Shown: positions 57,546-64,000 of the stretch, piece by piece
Layout of the letters: every line of letters begins with the position of its first letter
Numbering within the stretch: position 1 is the first letter of the stretch
DNA from: a bacterium
GTDB taxonomy: Bacteria > Krumholzibacteriota > Krumholzibacteriia > LZORAL124-64-63
Reading direction: 5' to 3'
Length of the DNA: 64,000 nucleotides
Assembly: GCA_016719645.1 (NCBI GenBank)
Contig: JADJYS010000002.1
Span: 310,001 to 374,000, forward strand
Translations under genes and position numbers: made by a program
Notes under the pieces: model-generated
What the model was told of the DNA's origin: nothing
Database searches by the model: none
Seen by the model: only the letters and a program-made list of their open reading frames with translations

Positions 57546-58504
57546 TCAGGTCAGCAGCCGCAGCATCTCCTGGTGGGCCAGGACCTGCTTGCGGGCGGCG
57601 TCGCTGCGCGACCCCAGCGCCGTGGTCTTGACCCGGCTGCCGACCATGCCGACCATCTTGCCGCGCTCGCCCGCGAGCAGCATCTGCGTGGCCGCGACGC
57701 CGAAGCGCGTGGCCAGCATGCGGTCCGAGGCCGAGGGGGAGCCGCCGCGCTGCACGTGGCCGAGCACCACCATCCGGATGCTGCGCTTCAGCCGGCTCTT
57801 GAGCTCGTACTCGATGTAGGGCGCCTTGGCCGCGCCCTCGGCGACCAGGATCACCGCGTGCTGCTTGCCGCGGTCGTAGCCGCCCTCGATGCGCTGGCAG
57901 ATGGCGTCGAGGTCGAAGGGGATCTCCGGGACGATGACCTCCTCGGCGCCCGTGCTGAGGCCGGCCTCCATCGCCAGCAGCCCGCACGAGCGGCCCATGA
58001 CCTCGATCACGAAGATGCGGCCGTGGCTCGAGGCCGTGTCGCGGATCTTGTCCACCGCGTCCACGGCGATGTTCAGCGCCGTGTCGAAGCCGATGGAGAA
58101 GTCGGTGCCCGGGATGTCGTTGTCGATCGTCGCCGGCACGCCCATCACGGGCAGGTCGAACTTCTGGTCCAGGACCGCGCCGCCGCGGAAGCTGCCGTCG
58201 CCGCCGATGATCACCATGCCGTCGAGCTTCAGCTTCTTCAGGGCGCGGCCGACCTTCTCCTGCCCCGCGGCGCCCGTGAAATCGGGATAGCGGAACGTGC
58301 GCAGCACCGTGCCGCCGGTGTGCAGGATGCCCGCCACGTCGCGCGAGGTCATCGGCTTGGCGTCGGCCTCGCTCAGGCCCAGCCAGCCGCGCTGGATGCC
58401 GACCACCTCGGCGCCGCCGGTCAGCGCCGTGCGCACGACGGCCCGCACGGCCGCGTTCATGCCGGCGGCGTCGCCCCCCCCGTCAAGACACCGATCCGCT
58501 TCAT
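57546..58504 (-). CDS. pfkA: 6-phosphofructokinase (frameshifted at 58474-58481)
   Basis: The start MKRIGVLTGG is read from ATG 58504, but the rest, from GMNAAVRAVVRTAL on, is in another frame. The join lies in a run of eight G (minus strand); nine G would give LTGGGDAAGMNAAVR and 319 residues, essentially the E. coli PfkA length. Motifs: IIGGDGSFRGG near 103 (glycine at the position that is aspartate in PPi-type enzymes, so ATP use is likely), PATIDNDIPGTD with the catalytic aspartate, VEVMGRSCG and HVQRGGSPSASDR. The ATG overlaps the rarA stop (ATGA), so the two are one unit. Almost certainly a homopolymer error. Confidence 0.88.
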
Positions 58505-59898
58505 GCTTCCTCGTCTTTCGTCGGTTGTGCGGCGCCTTCGCGGCGCTGCTGCTTCCAGTCCCTGATCTTCACGAGCCTCTCGCCGAGGCGGGCTTCGAAG
58601 CCCCGCGCGGTCGGCGCGTAGAACCGCCGGTCGCGCAGCGCTTCCGGCAGGCAGTCCATGGCCGCGACGCCGGCCGGATCGTCGTGGGCGTAGGCGTAGC
58701 CCTCGCCGTAGCCCAGGGACCCCATCAGGCGCGTCGGCGCGTTGCGCAGGTGCAGCGGCACCGGCGGGTTGAGGCCGTGGCGGACCTCGGCGGCGGCGGC
58801 CTCGTAGCCGGCGTAGGCCGCGTTGCTCTTGGGCGCGAGCGCCAGGTACAGGCAGGCCTGGGCCAGGGCCAGAGCCGCTTCGGGCATGCCGAGGAACTGG
58901 GCGGCGTCGCGCGCCGCGAGCGCCTGCACCAGGGCCTGCGGGTCGGCGAGGCCCACGTCCTCGCTGGCGCAGCGCGTCAGGCGGCGGGCGACGTAGAGCG
59001 GGTCGGCGCCGGCCTCGAGCATCCGGGCCAGGTAGTACAGCGCGGCGTCGGGGTCGCTGTTGCGCAGCGACTTGTGCAGCGCGCTGATCAGGTTGTAGAA
59101 CTCCTCGCCGGCCTTGTCGAAGCGGATGGCGCGGTCGCGGATCATGCGCGCGATCGCCGCGGCGTCGACGGTCTCGCCCGGCGTCGCCGCCGCGGCCGCC
59201 ATCTCCAGCAGGTTCAGCGCGACGCGGCCGTCGCCGTCGGCGGCCAGGGCCAGGGAGCGCAGGGCGTCGTCGGCGAAGGGCGGCGGGGCGGGCCGGTCGC
59301 CGCCGAGGCCCCGCGGGTCCGTCAGCGCGCGGCGCAGCAGGTCGGTCAGGGCCGCCTCGTCCAGCAGCTTCATCACGAACAGGCGCGTGCGCGACAGCAG
59401 CGCGGCGTTGATCTCGAAGGAGGGGTTCTCGGTCGTGGCGCCGATGAGCGTCACGTCGCCCTTCTCCACCCACGGCAGCAGCGCGTCCTGCTGGGCCTTG
59501 TTGAAGCGGTGGATCTCGTCCAGGAAGATGATGGTGCGCCGCTTCAGCGACCGGCGCAGCCGCGCCGCCTCGGCCATGACCAGCTTCAGCTCGCGGCTGC
59601 CCACCTGCACGGCGCTGTACTCGAGGAAGTTGGCGGCCGTGACCCCGGCGATGACCCGGGCCAGCGAGGTCTTGCCGCAGCCCGGCGGTCCCCAGAGCAG
59701 CAGCGAGGGCAGCGTGTCGCCGTCGATGAGCCGCCGCAGGGGGCGGCCCGGGCCGAGCAGGTCGTCCTGGCCGACGAGGTCCTCGAGCCGCTGCGGGCGC
59801 ATGCGGTCGGCCAGCGGGCGGTCGGGCATCGCGTCCGCCGCCTCGCCGTCGCCGGCCGGGCGACGCGTCATCTCGCCGTCGAACAGGTCGTCTTCCAT
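58501..59898 (-). CDS. rarA: Replication-associated recombination protein A (RarA/MgsA AAA+ ATPase)
   Basis: 465 residues from ATG 59898 (MEDDLFDG). Upstream in-frame starts at 59907 and 59931 would fall on or before the promoter. Clamp-loader-like AAA+ ATPase acting at stalled forks: ADRMRPQRLEDLVGQDDLLG, Walker A GPPGCGKTS near 71, Walker B IIFLDEIHRFNKAQQD near 119, GATTENPSFEINAALLSR near 148, then the DKAGEEFYNLISALHKSLR and SEDVGLADP signature of the RarA C terminus. pfkA follows with a four-base overlap. Confidence 0.94.
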   Translation of the reverse strand: MEDDLFDGEMTRRPAGDGEAADAMPDRPLADRMRPQRLEDLVGQDDLLGPGRPLRRLIDGDTLPSLLLWGPPGCGKTSLARVIAGVTAANFLEYSAVQVGSRELKLVMAEAARLRRSLKRRTIIFLDEIHRFNKAQQDALLPWVEKGDVTLIGATTENPSFEINAALLSRTRLFVMKLLDEAALTDLLRRALTDPRGLGGDRPAPPPFADDALRSLALAADGDGRVALNLLEMAAAAATPGETVDAAAIARMIRDRAIRFDKAGEEFYNLISALHKSLRNSDPDAALYYLARMLEAGADPLYVARRLTRCASEDVGLADPQALVQALAARDAAQFLGMPEAALALAQACLYLALAPKSNAAYAGYEAAAAEVRHGLNPPVPLHLRNAPTRLMGSLGYGEGYAYAHDDPAGVAAMDCLPEALRDRRFYAPTARGFEARLGERLVKIRDWKQQRREGAAQPTKDEEA

Positions 59899-59905
59899 GC
59901 GGCCC

Positions 59906-59933
59906 ATAGTACCCGGTTTCGCCGCCCGCACAA
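59906..59933 (-). promoter_or_regulatory. Promoter of rarA-pfkA, giving a nearly leaderless mRNA
   Basis: On the minus strand TTGTGC (59933-59928), 16-base spacer, TACTAT (59911-59906, four of six). Only seven bases separate the -10 from the ATG at 59898, so the transcript would start at or next to the start codon. Confidence 0.5.
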
Positions 59934-59999
59934 GCCGGACCTGCGGCCGCGGCGGCGGCCGGGGGTGCGGGCCGGGCCGGTCGGTGCGACCTTGGCGGA

Positions 60000-60028
60000 T
60001 TGACTTCGCCGCGGGGCGGGACTACCGT
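60000..60028 (+). promoter_or_regulatory. Promoter of the deoB-cdd-deoA operon
   Basis: TTGACT (60000-60005), 17-base spacer, TACCGT (60023-60028), 35 bases before the deoB start. Divergent from the rarA promoter about 65 bases away. Confidence 0.55.
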
Positions 60029-60062
60029 CCGCGGACGCGAATGCAACCGGAGGCCGCACCGC

Positions 60063-61256
60063 GTGGGCAACGCCATCGTGATCATCCTGGACGGGGTCGG
60101 GGTGGGCGCGCTGCCCGACGCCGCCGACTACGGCGACGCCGGGCACGACACCCTCGGCCACACCGCCGCGGCCGTCGGCGGCCTGGCCCTGCCGGTCCTC
60201 GGCGCGCTCGGCCTGGGCAACCTCCACGCCGTCGCCGGCGTGCCGCCGGCCGCGGCGCCCCGCGCCTGCTGGGGCCGCATGGCCGAGATCTCCAAGGGCA
60301 AGGACAGCACCACCGGCCACTGGGAGCTGATGGGGGTCGTCACCGCGCGGCCCTACCCGACCTACCCCGACGGCTTCCCCGCCGAGGTCCTGGCGGCCTT
60401 CACCGCCGCCACGGGCTACGGCGTGCTGGGCAACAAGCCGGCGTCCGGCACCGAGATCATCCAGGAGCTGGGCGACGAGCACGTCGCCACCGGCAAGCTC
60501 ATCGTCTACACCTCGGCCGACTCCGTCTTCCAGATCGCGGCGCACGAGGACGTCGTGCCGCTGGCGGAGCTCTACCGCATCTGCGAGGTCGCCCGCCGCC
60601 TGCTCGTCCCGCCCCACGAGGTCAGCCGCGTCATCGCCCGGCCCTTCCGGGGCGCCGCCGGCGCCTACGCGCGCACGCCGAACCGGCACGACTACTCGGT
60701 CGAGCCGCCGGACGAGCTGCTGCTGCCGCGGCTGGCGGCGGCCGGCGTCGCGGTGCGCGCCATCGGCAAGATCTCCGACCTCTACGCCCACAAGGGCGTG
60801 ACCGAGAAGATCGTCTCGAAGTCCAACGCCGAGGGCATGGCGGCGCTGGCCGCGCTGTACGCGGGCGCCGGCCCCGGCCCGTCGCTGATCCTGCTGAACC
60901 TCGTGGACTTCGACATGCTGTGGGGGCACCGCAACGACCCGGCCGGCATGGCGCGCGACCTCGAGGCCTTCGACCGCTGGCTGGGCGGCTTCCTGACGGG
61001 GCTGCGCGAAGGGGACCTGCTGCTGCTGACCGCCGACCACGGCAACGACCCGACGACCGCCAGCACGGACCATTCCCGGGAGTACGTGCCGCTGCTGGCG
61101 ACGCTGGGCGGCGCCGCCGCCGGCGGCGACCTGGGCACGCGGGCCACGTTCGGCGACCTCGGCGCGACGCTGGCCGAGTACTTCGGGAGCCCGGCGCCGC
61201 GCCTCGGGACCAGTTTCCTGGCGGCGGTCCGCGCCGCGGCGGGGAGGACACCGTGA
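60063..61256 (+). CDS. deoB: Phosphopentomutase
   Basis: 397 residues from GTG 60063 with ggagg upstream. It moves phosphate between C1 and C5 of (deoxy)ribose. Alkaline-phosphatase-fold metal motifs: IVIILDGVGVGALPDAADYG at the start, KGKDSTTGHWELMGV with the phosphorylated threonine near 82, KISDLYAHKGVTE, LVDFDMLWGHRND, and LLTADHGNDPTTASTDHSRE near the end. Length is standard. The first of three nucleoside-salvage genes with four-base overlaps or short gaps. Confidence 0.95.
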   Translation: MGNAIVIILDGVGVGALPDAADYGDAGHDTLGHTAAAVGGLALPVLGALGLGNLHAVAGVPPAAAPRACWGRMAEISKGKDSTTGHWELMGVVTARPYPTYPDGFPAEVLAAFTAATGYGVLGNKPASGTEIIQELGDEHVATGKLIVYTSADSVFQIAAHEDVVPLAELYRICEVARRLLVPPHEVSRVIARPFRGAAGAYARTPNRHDYSVEPPDELLLPRLAAAGVAVRAIGKISDLYAHKGVTEKIVSKSNAEGMAALAALYAGAGPGPSLILLNLVDFDMLWGHRNDPAGMARDLEAFDRWLGGFLTGLREGDLLLLTADHGNDPTTASTDHSREYVPLLATLGGAAAGGDLGTRATFGDLGATLAEYFGSPAPRLGTSFLAAVRAAAGRTP

Positions 61257-61663
61257 CGCAGGACGATCGGACCCGGCTGGTGGCCGCCGCCCGCGAGGCG
61301 ATGGCCCGCAGCCACTCGCCGTACTCGCACTTCCGCGTCGGCGCCGCCCTGCTGGGCGCCGACGGGCGCCTGTTCACGGGCACCAACGTCGAGAACGCCA
61401 GCTACGGCCTGAGCATCTGCGCCGAGCGCACCGCCGTCTTCAAGGCCGTGAGCGAGGGCTGCCGGGAGTTCGTCGCGGCGGCGGTGGTCACCGACACCGA
61501 CGCCCCGACGCCGCCCTGCGGCGCCTGCCGCCAGGTGCTGCAGGAGTTCGCCCCCGGCCTGGTGATCCACCTCGCCGGCCGCGGCGACGCCGTCGAGACG
61601 TTCCGCCTGGCGGAGCTGCTGCCGCGACCCTTCGACAGCTTCACGCCCGGCGAAGCCCCCTGA
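61253..61663 (+). CDS. cdd: Cytidine deaminase
   Basis: 136 residues, GTG overlapping the deoB stop (GTGA). It deaminates (deoxy)cytidine to (deoxy)uridine. The zinc site is complete: CAERTAVFKAV (cysteine and catalytic glutamate) near 55 and PCGACRQVLQEF near 87 with two cysteines. SHSPYSHFRVGAALLGADGR and FTGTNVENASYGL bind the nucleoside. A homotetrameric-type length. Its product feeds the phosphorylase encoded next. Confidence 0.95.
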   Translation: MTQDDRTRLVAAAREAMARSHSPYSHFRVGAALLGADGRLFTGTNVENASYGLSICAERTAVFKAVSEGCREFVAAAVVTDTDAPTPPCGACRQVLQEFAPGLVIHLAGRGDAVETFRLAELLPRPFDSFTPGEAP

Positions 61664-61676
61664 ACGGAGACGACCC

Positions 61677-63020
61677 GTGAACATCGTCGAGATCATCGAG
61701 CGCAAGAAGCGCGGCGGCGTCCTGGACGAGCGCGAGATCGCGTTCGCCGTCGCGGGCTACACCGACGGCAGCGTCGCGGACTACCAGATGTCGGCGCTGC
61801 TGATGGCGATCTGGTGCCGCGGCATGGAGCCGGGCGAGACCGCCGCGCTGACCGGCGCCATGCTGCGGTCGGGGGAGGAGCTGGACCTGTCCGGCCTGCC
61901 GGCGCCCACCGCGGACAAGCACTCCACCGGCGGCGTCGGCGACAAGGTCAGCCTGCTGCTGGCCCCCCTGGCCGCCGCCTGCGGGCTGTGCGTGCCGATG
62001 CTGTCGGGGCGCGGCCTGGGCCACACCGGCGGCACGCTGGACAAGCTCGAGGCGATCCCCGGCTACGACATCCGCCTGGACAACGCGGCCTTCCTGCGCG
62101 TGGTGGCCGAGACCGGCTGCGCCATCGTGGGGCAGGGGCCGCGGATCGCGCCGGCCGACGGCCGCATCTACGCGCTGCGCGACGTGACCGGCACGGTGGA
62201 CTGCGTGCCGCTGATCACCGCGAGCATCATGAGCAAGAAGCTGGCGGCGGGACCGCGCACCATCGTCATCGACCTGAAGGTCGGCTCCGGCGCCTTCATG
62301 ACCGACCGCGCGGCCGCCGAGGAGCTGGCCGCCTCGCTCATGCGCATCGGCGCCGCCTGGGGCCGCCGCATGGCGGTCGTCTACTCCGACATGTCCCAGC
62401 CGCTGGGCGTGGCCGTCGGCCACGCCGGCGAGACGATCGAGGCCTTCGACGCGCTGCGGCCCGACGGCCGCGGGCGCGCCCCGGCCGACCTCGTCGCGCT
62501 GACCGAGGACCTCGTCGCCCAGATGCTGCTGACCTCCGGCGTGGCCGCCGGGCGGGACGCCGCCCTGGCCGCGGTGCGCCGCGCCTGGGACGGCGGCGAG
62601 GCCTTCGCCGTCATGCTGCGCTGGGTGGCCGCCCAGGGCGGCCGGCTCGACCCCGACCGGCCCGACTTCGGGCTGACGCTGGCGCCGCGCCTCACGGCGG
62701 TCGAGGCGGCGCGGGACGGCTGGATCGGGGAGGTGGCCTGCCGCGGCTTCGGCCACGCGCTGGCGGAGATCGGCGGCGCGCGGCGGCAGGTGAAGGACGC
62801 GCTGGACCTCGCGGCGGGGATCGACGTGCTGGCGCGGCGCGGGCAGCGCGTGACGCGCGGCCAGCCCCTGGCCTGGATCCGGGCGCGCGACGCCGCGGCG
62901 GCCGCGCGGGCGGCGCTGCTGGTGCGGGACGCCCTGGCGATCGGGGAGGCCCCGAGCCCGGAGCCGCCGCTGATCCTCGGCCGGCGCGAGGACGCGCCGC
63001 CGGGCGCGGCCGCCCGCTAG
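61677..63020 (+). CDS. deoA: Pyrimidine-nucleoside/thymidine phosphorylase
   Basis: 447 residues, GTG after acggaga. It splits (deoxy)uridine or thymidine with phosphate, giving (deoxy)ribose-1-phosphate for DeoB. Family motifs: YQMSALLMAIWCRGM, DKHSTGGVGDKVSLLLAPL, SGRGLGHTGGTLDKLEAIPG, TASIMSKKLAAG and DLKVGSGAFM with the potassium/phosphate ligands. Whether uridine and thymidine are both used cannot be told. The stop codon is shared with the end of the convergent PBP gene through the palindrome CTAG. Confidence 0.94.
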   Translation: MNIVEIIERKKRGGVLDEREIAFAVAGYTDGSVADYQMSALLMAIWCRGMEPGETAALTGAMLRSGEELDLSGLPAPTADKHSTGGVGDKVSLLLAPLAAACGLCVPMLSGRGLGHTGGTLDKLEAIPGYDIRLDNAAFLRVVAETGCAIVGQGPRIAPADGRIYALRDVTGTVDCVPLITASIMSKKLAAGPRTIVIDLKVGSGAFMTDRAAAEELAASLMRIGAAWGRRMAVVYSDMSQPLGVAVGHAGETIEAFDALRPDGRGRAPADLVALTEDLVAQMLLTSGVAAGRDAALAAVRRAWDGGEAFAVMLRWVAAQGGRLDPDRPDFGLTLAPRLTAVEAARDGWIGEVACRGFGHALAEIGGARRQVKDALDLAAGIDVLARRGQRVTRGQPLAWIRARDAAAAARAALLVRDALAIGEAPSPEPPLILGRREDAPPGAAAR

Positions 63021-64000
63021 AACTCGTCTTCCAGTTCGATGTCGCGCAGCTCGCGCGGCGCCGGCTCGACCCAGCCGTCGACCGGTCCCAGCAGGGAGCC
63101 GCCGTGGCGGTCGCAGGCGCGCCGCGGGAAGCCGTCGGCGAGGAAGAACTCCACGGCCGTCGAGTCGCAGCCCGTGGTCGCCAGCAGGCCGGTGCGCAGG
63201 CAGACGCGCTTCTGGACGATCCCCTCGGGTCGCGGGAACGGCTCGTCCGGCCCCTCGGCCGTCACCTTGCCCATCAGCTCGGCCCAGATCGGCAGCGCCA
63301 TGTGCGCGCCGGTGCCCAGCCGCCCCATGCTCACCTTGGTGTCGAAGCCCACCCAGACGCCGGCGGCGTAGCTCGGCGTGAAGCCGACGAACCAGGCGTC
63401 GGTGTACTCGTTGTAGGTGCCGGTCTTGCCCGCCGCGGTCTTGGTGAAGCCGTAGCGCGGGGCCGCGCGCGCCGTGCCCTCGGTCAGGGTCGAGGTCATC
63501 AGGTCGGCCATCAGCCAGGCGGTGGCCGGGTCCAGCACCTCGCGCTGGCGCACGCCGCCCTCCTCGAGGACCTCGCCGTCGGCGGTCTCGACGCGGGTGA
63601 TCAGGTAGGGTTCGACCCGCACGCCGTGGTTGCCGAAGGAGGAGTACGCCGAGACCATCTCGACCAGGTTGATCTCGCCCGCGCCCAGCGACAGCGAGAG
63701 CACCGGCGGCAGCTCGCTCGTGATGCCCAGGCGGCGCGCCATCTCGATCACGGGCACGACCCCCACGTCGTCGATGAGCCGCGCGGCGACGACGTTGCGC
63801 GAGTGGCTGAGCCCGTAGCGCAGCGTGATCGGGCCGAGGTACTTGTGGTCGAAGTTGTGCGGCTGCCAGAGGCCCGCGCCGGTGTTCAGCGAGACCGGCG
63901 CGTCCATCAGGATCGAGCACGGCGTGTAGCCGCGGGTCAGGGCCGTCAGGTAGACGACGGGCTTGAAGATCGAGCCGGGCTGGCGCTGCGCCTGCATGGC
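63017..64000 (-). CDS. Class A penicillin-binding protein (PBP1A-like), C-terminal part
   Basis: The minus-strand frame is open to the window edge, so the N terminus and glycosyltransferase domain are missing. The transpeptidase domain has all three active-site motifs: RQPGSIFKP (SxxK) a few residues from the edge, SHSRN (SxN) and AGKTGTYNEYTDAWFVGF (KTG). Also seen are SLSLGAGEINLVEMVSAYSS and WVGFDTKVSMG, typical of the PBP1A family. The tail LRDIELEDEF is acidic. It builds and crosslinks peptidoglycan; it complements the PBP2-RodA pair encoded at 18134. Confidence 0.92.
   Translation of the reverse strand, partial: AMQAQRQPGSIFKPVVYLTALTRGYTPCSILMDAPVSLNTGAGLWQPHNFDHKYLGPITLRYGLSHSRNVVAARLIDDVGVVPVIEMARRLGITSELPPVLSLSLGAGEINLVEMVSAYSSFGNHGVRVEPYLITRVETADGEVLEEGGVRQREVLDPATAWLMADLMTSTLTEGTARAAPRYGFTKTAAGKTGTYNEYTDAWFVGFTPSYAAGVWVGFDTKVSMGRLGTGAHMALPIWAELMGKVTAEGPDEPFPRPEGIVQKRVCLRTGLLATTGCDSTAVEFFLADGFPRRACDRHGGSLLGPVDGWVEPAPRELRDIELEDEF

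Overview
The window is a very G+C-rich, densely packed bacterial chromosome segment, read mostly from the plus strand. No phage, transposon, CRISPR array or biosynthetic cluster is visible. The gene set suggests a member of the FCB superphylum (an inference; a Krumholzibacteriota/Eisenbacteria-like lineage would fit): a PorV/PorQ-type outer-membrane protein beside a large secreted protein with a type IX-like C-terminal sorting domain, two GWxTD-domain proteins, TonB/ExbB/ExbD with a TonB-dependent receptor, and a lysine-repeat histone H1-like protein.

Layout. 1-4284: cell-envelope genes (end of a TonB-dependent receptor, sorting-domain surface protein, PorV-like protein). 4299-8690: GWxTD protein, then exbB-exbD-exbD-tonB. 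8766-13467: tolC, an ABC ATPase, a second GWxTD protein and an outer-membrane beta-barrel protein. 13486-14748 (minus): aspartate kinase. 14846-24919: radC-mreB-mreC-mreD-mrdA-rodA-lgt-aroE-comF-pgk, a shape/cell-wall operon running into metabolism. 24934-26097: secG, tRNA-Leu(GAG), and a lysine-repeat protein with its own promoter and terminator. 26158-29429: a beta-barrel protein and a divergent EF-G paralogue fired from back-to-back promoters. 29481-41002: yebC-ruvCAB-queA-tgt-yajC-def-fmt-rsmB-PASTA-rpe-ffh. 41027-44704: rpsP-khpA-rimM-trmD-rplS-rnhB-yraN. 44879-53710: leuS followed by a very large unknown gene. 53671-57522: DUF2062, tryptophanase, an unknown gene, a lipoprotein. 57546-59898 (minus): pfkA and rarA. 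60000-63020: deoB-cdd-deoA nucleoside salvage. 63017-64000 (minus): end of a class A penicillin-binding protein.

The most interesting locus is 47434-53710. It would encode about 2,091 residues if one frameshift is bridged. Its C-terminal third retains the layout of a UvrD/Rep-type superfamily I helicase (P-loop, EAQDL, a DPxxQ-like motif, motifs V/VI), but the catalytic residues are replaced, so it looks like a pseudo-helicase with a four-cysteine zinc site. A second lead is the EF-G paralogue at 27348, whose guanine-specificity motif reads TRMN instead of NKMD.

Eight genes (tolC, mrdA, a beta-barrel gene, queA, rsmB, khpA, the giant gene and pfkA) each need one or two single-base shifts to restore a full-length product, several inside G/C runs. 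Many are normally essential, so assembly error is the likeliest cause; raw reads would decide.

Promoters are unusually easy to read here: a TTGNNN box, a 16-18 base spacer (usually 17) and a TANNNT-like box recur before most transcription units, often with an extended TGN.
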